From assembly GCA_937873665.1 (NCBI GenBank), contig CALMYW010000108.1, positions 1 to 6,763 of the forward strand: a stretch of 6,763 bases of DNA, in the 5' to 3' direction. Every line of letters begins with the position of its first letter. Position 1 is the first letter of the stretch. This DNA comes from an uncultured Sphingorhabdus sp. GTDB taxonomy: Bacteria; Pseudomonadota; Alphaproteobacteria; Sphingomonadales; Sphingomonadaceae. Positions 6,082 through 6,763 of this stretch are shown here, in pieces. The notes under the pieces are model-generated. The model made no database searches. It worked only from the letters and a program-made list of their open reading frames with translations, and was not told the DNA's origin. A program made the translations under genes and the position numbers.

Positions 6082-6763
6082 ACTTCGCCTTCGATGAAGT
6101 GCTGCGCGCAGACACGGCCACCCGCACGGGTCTTTACACAGCAACTGCCCAGCGGCTCGGCACGACCCCGCAAAACGTCGAGAAGGACTTCTGGGTCTGC
6201 TGGACACTCGATGCGCTGTTCAACGGGATCGAAGACGGACCCCGACTGCTGTTCAAGGGCGGAACTTCGCTGTCGAAGGGGTTCGGGCTGATCGAGCGGA
6301 TTTCGGAAGACATCGACGTTACGGTCTTCCGCGATGATCTTGGCGTGCCCGCGACCATCGCGGAACTGGCAGCACTGAGCCGCAAAAAGTGTGAGGCAGC
6401 ACTCGATGCGATCAAGGCCGCCTGCGAAGCACATATCAACGGACCAATGAAGGCGCGCCTCGCTCAGATCTGCGCCGATACCTGCGAGCGCACAGGCCTC
6501 GAAGCGCAGTCAATTCGGGTCGAGGCCGATGCCCGGGATGGCCAGACCTTGCTCCTGGTATATCCCAGCATCACCCCCGAAGATGCCTACATCGCCAAGT
6601 CGGTGAAGATCGAATCAGGCGCAAAGTCGGCGCTCGATCCCAATTCGGTCCGAACTATTGTGCCCTATGTCGACGCTGACGCCATCGACCTCGACCTCGC
6701 CGTGCCGGGCGTTACTGTGGTCGATGCCGAACGAACCTTCTGGGACAAGGTCGTCATCCTGCA
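6078..6763 (+). CDS. abiEii: AbiEii/AbiGii-family nucleotidyltransferase toxin (3' end outside window)
   Basis: 228 codons are visible, open to the window edge with no stop. The ATG overlaps the antitoxin stop (ATGA), so the pair is translationally coupled. The family's motifs appear in order: EKDFWVCWTLDALF at 35-48; KGGTSLSKGFGLIERISEDID at 60-80, in which GGTSLSK and the D78-x-D80 pair are the nucleotidyltransferase core; VKIESGAK at 176-183; and AERTFWDKVVIL at 217-228, with K224 a conserved lysine. Known AbiEii toxins are GTP-binding or tRNA-targeting nucleotidyltransferases that stop growth and abort phage infection. All motifs seen are intact, so the toxin is probably active if the missing C-terminal part is present. 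Confidence 0.95.
   Translation, partial: MNFAFDEVLRADTATRTGLYTATAQRLGTTPQNVEKDFWVCWTLDALFNGIEDGPRLLFKGGTSLSKGFGLIERISEDIDVTVFRDDLGVPATIAELAALSRKKCEAALDAIKAACEAHINGPMKARLAQICADTCERTGLEAQSIRVEADARDGQTLLLVYPSITPEDAYIAKSVKIESGAKSALDPNSVRTIVPYVDADAIDLDLAVPGVTVVDAERTFWDKVVIL

Noticed and set aside
5416..6207. Open frame on the - strand over the antitoxin gene
   Set aside because: Shadow of the AbiEi and AbiEii genes in GC-rich DNA; the + strand product has family signatures.

Overview
The window looks like accessory (defence-island type) DNA from a GC-rich proteobacterium. Codon choice and protein style suggest an alphaproteobacterium, possibly a sphingomonad-like lineage, but that is an impression and no marker gene proves it. 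There are no rRNA, tRNA, CRISPR or transposase genes. Almost every base is coding, in two divergent transcription units separated by about 230 bp.

Leftward unit (- strand, 5203 down to 72). In order of transcription the genes are: a 232-aa protein of unknown family; a 395-aa fusion of an XRE helix-turn-helix and an ImmA/IrrE-type zinc peptidase (ATGA overlap with the first gene); a 413-aa protein with an N-terminal TIR-like/nucleotide-hydrolase-like domain (TTG start); a 323-aa protein with a HEPN-like helical N-terminus (RNDMEH motif) and three CxxC pairs at the C-terminus (TTG start); and a 292-aa protein coupled to it through a TGATG stop/start. The last protein has a pattern reminiscent of an ADP-ribosyltransferase (ART) fold. 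A consensus TTGACA -35 element and a small palindrome over the -10 lie just upstream of the first gene. A second, weaker promoter may sit in the 91-bp gap before the HEPN gene.

Rightward unit (+ strand, 5431 to beyond 6763). This is an AbiE-type (type IV) toxin-antitoxin pair. A 216-aa AbiEi/DUF6088-like winged-helix antitoxin overlaps by ATGA the start of an AbiEii nucleotidyltransferase toxin, which is cut off by the window edge. Two copies of a 28-bp interrupted inverted repeat, GTCCGAAR-N12-TTTCGGAC, lie directly upstream. They match the arrangement expected for AbiEi autorepression.

The main interest is the leftward unit. It combines a regulator/peptidase module with up to three proteins whose folds are common among NAD- or RNA-targeting effectors (TIR-like, HEPN, possible ART), next to a recognised toxin-antitoxin system. 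It is reasonable to read this as a composite or uncharacterised defence locus. The link between the regulator/peptidase and the downstream genes is inferred from gene order only.
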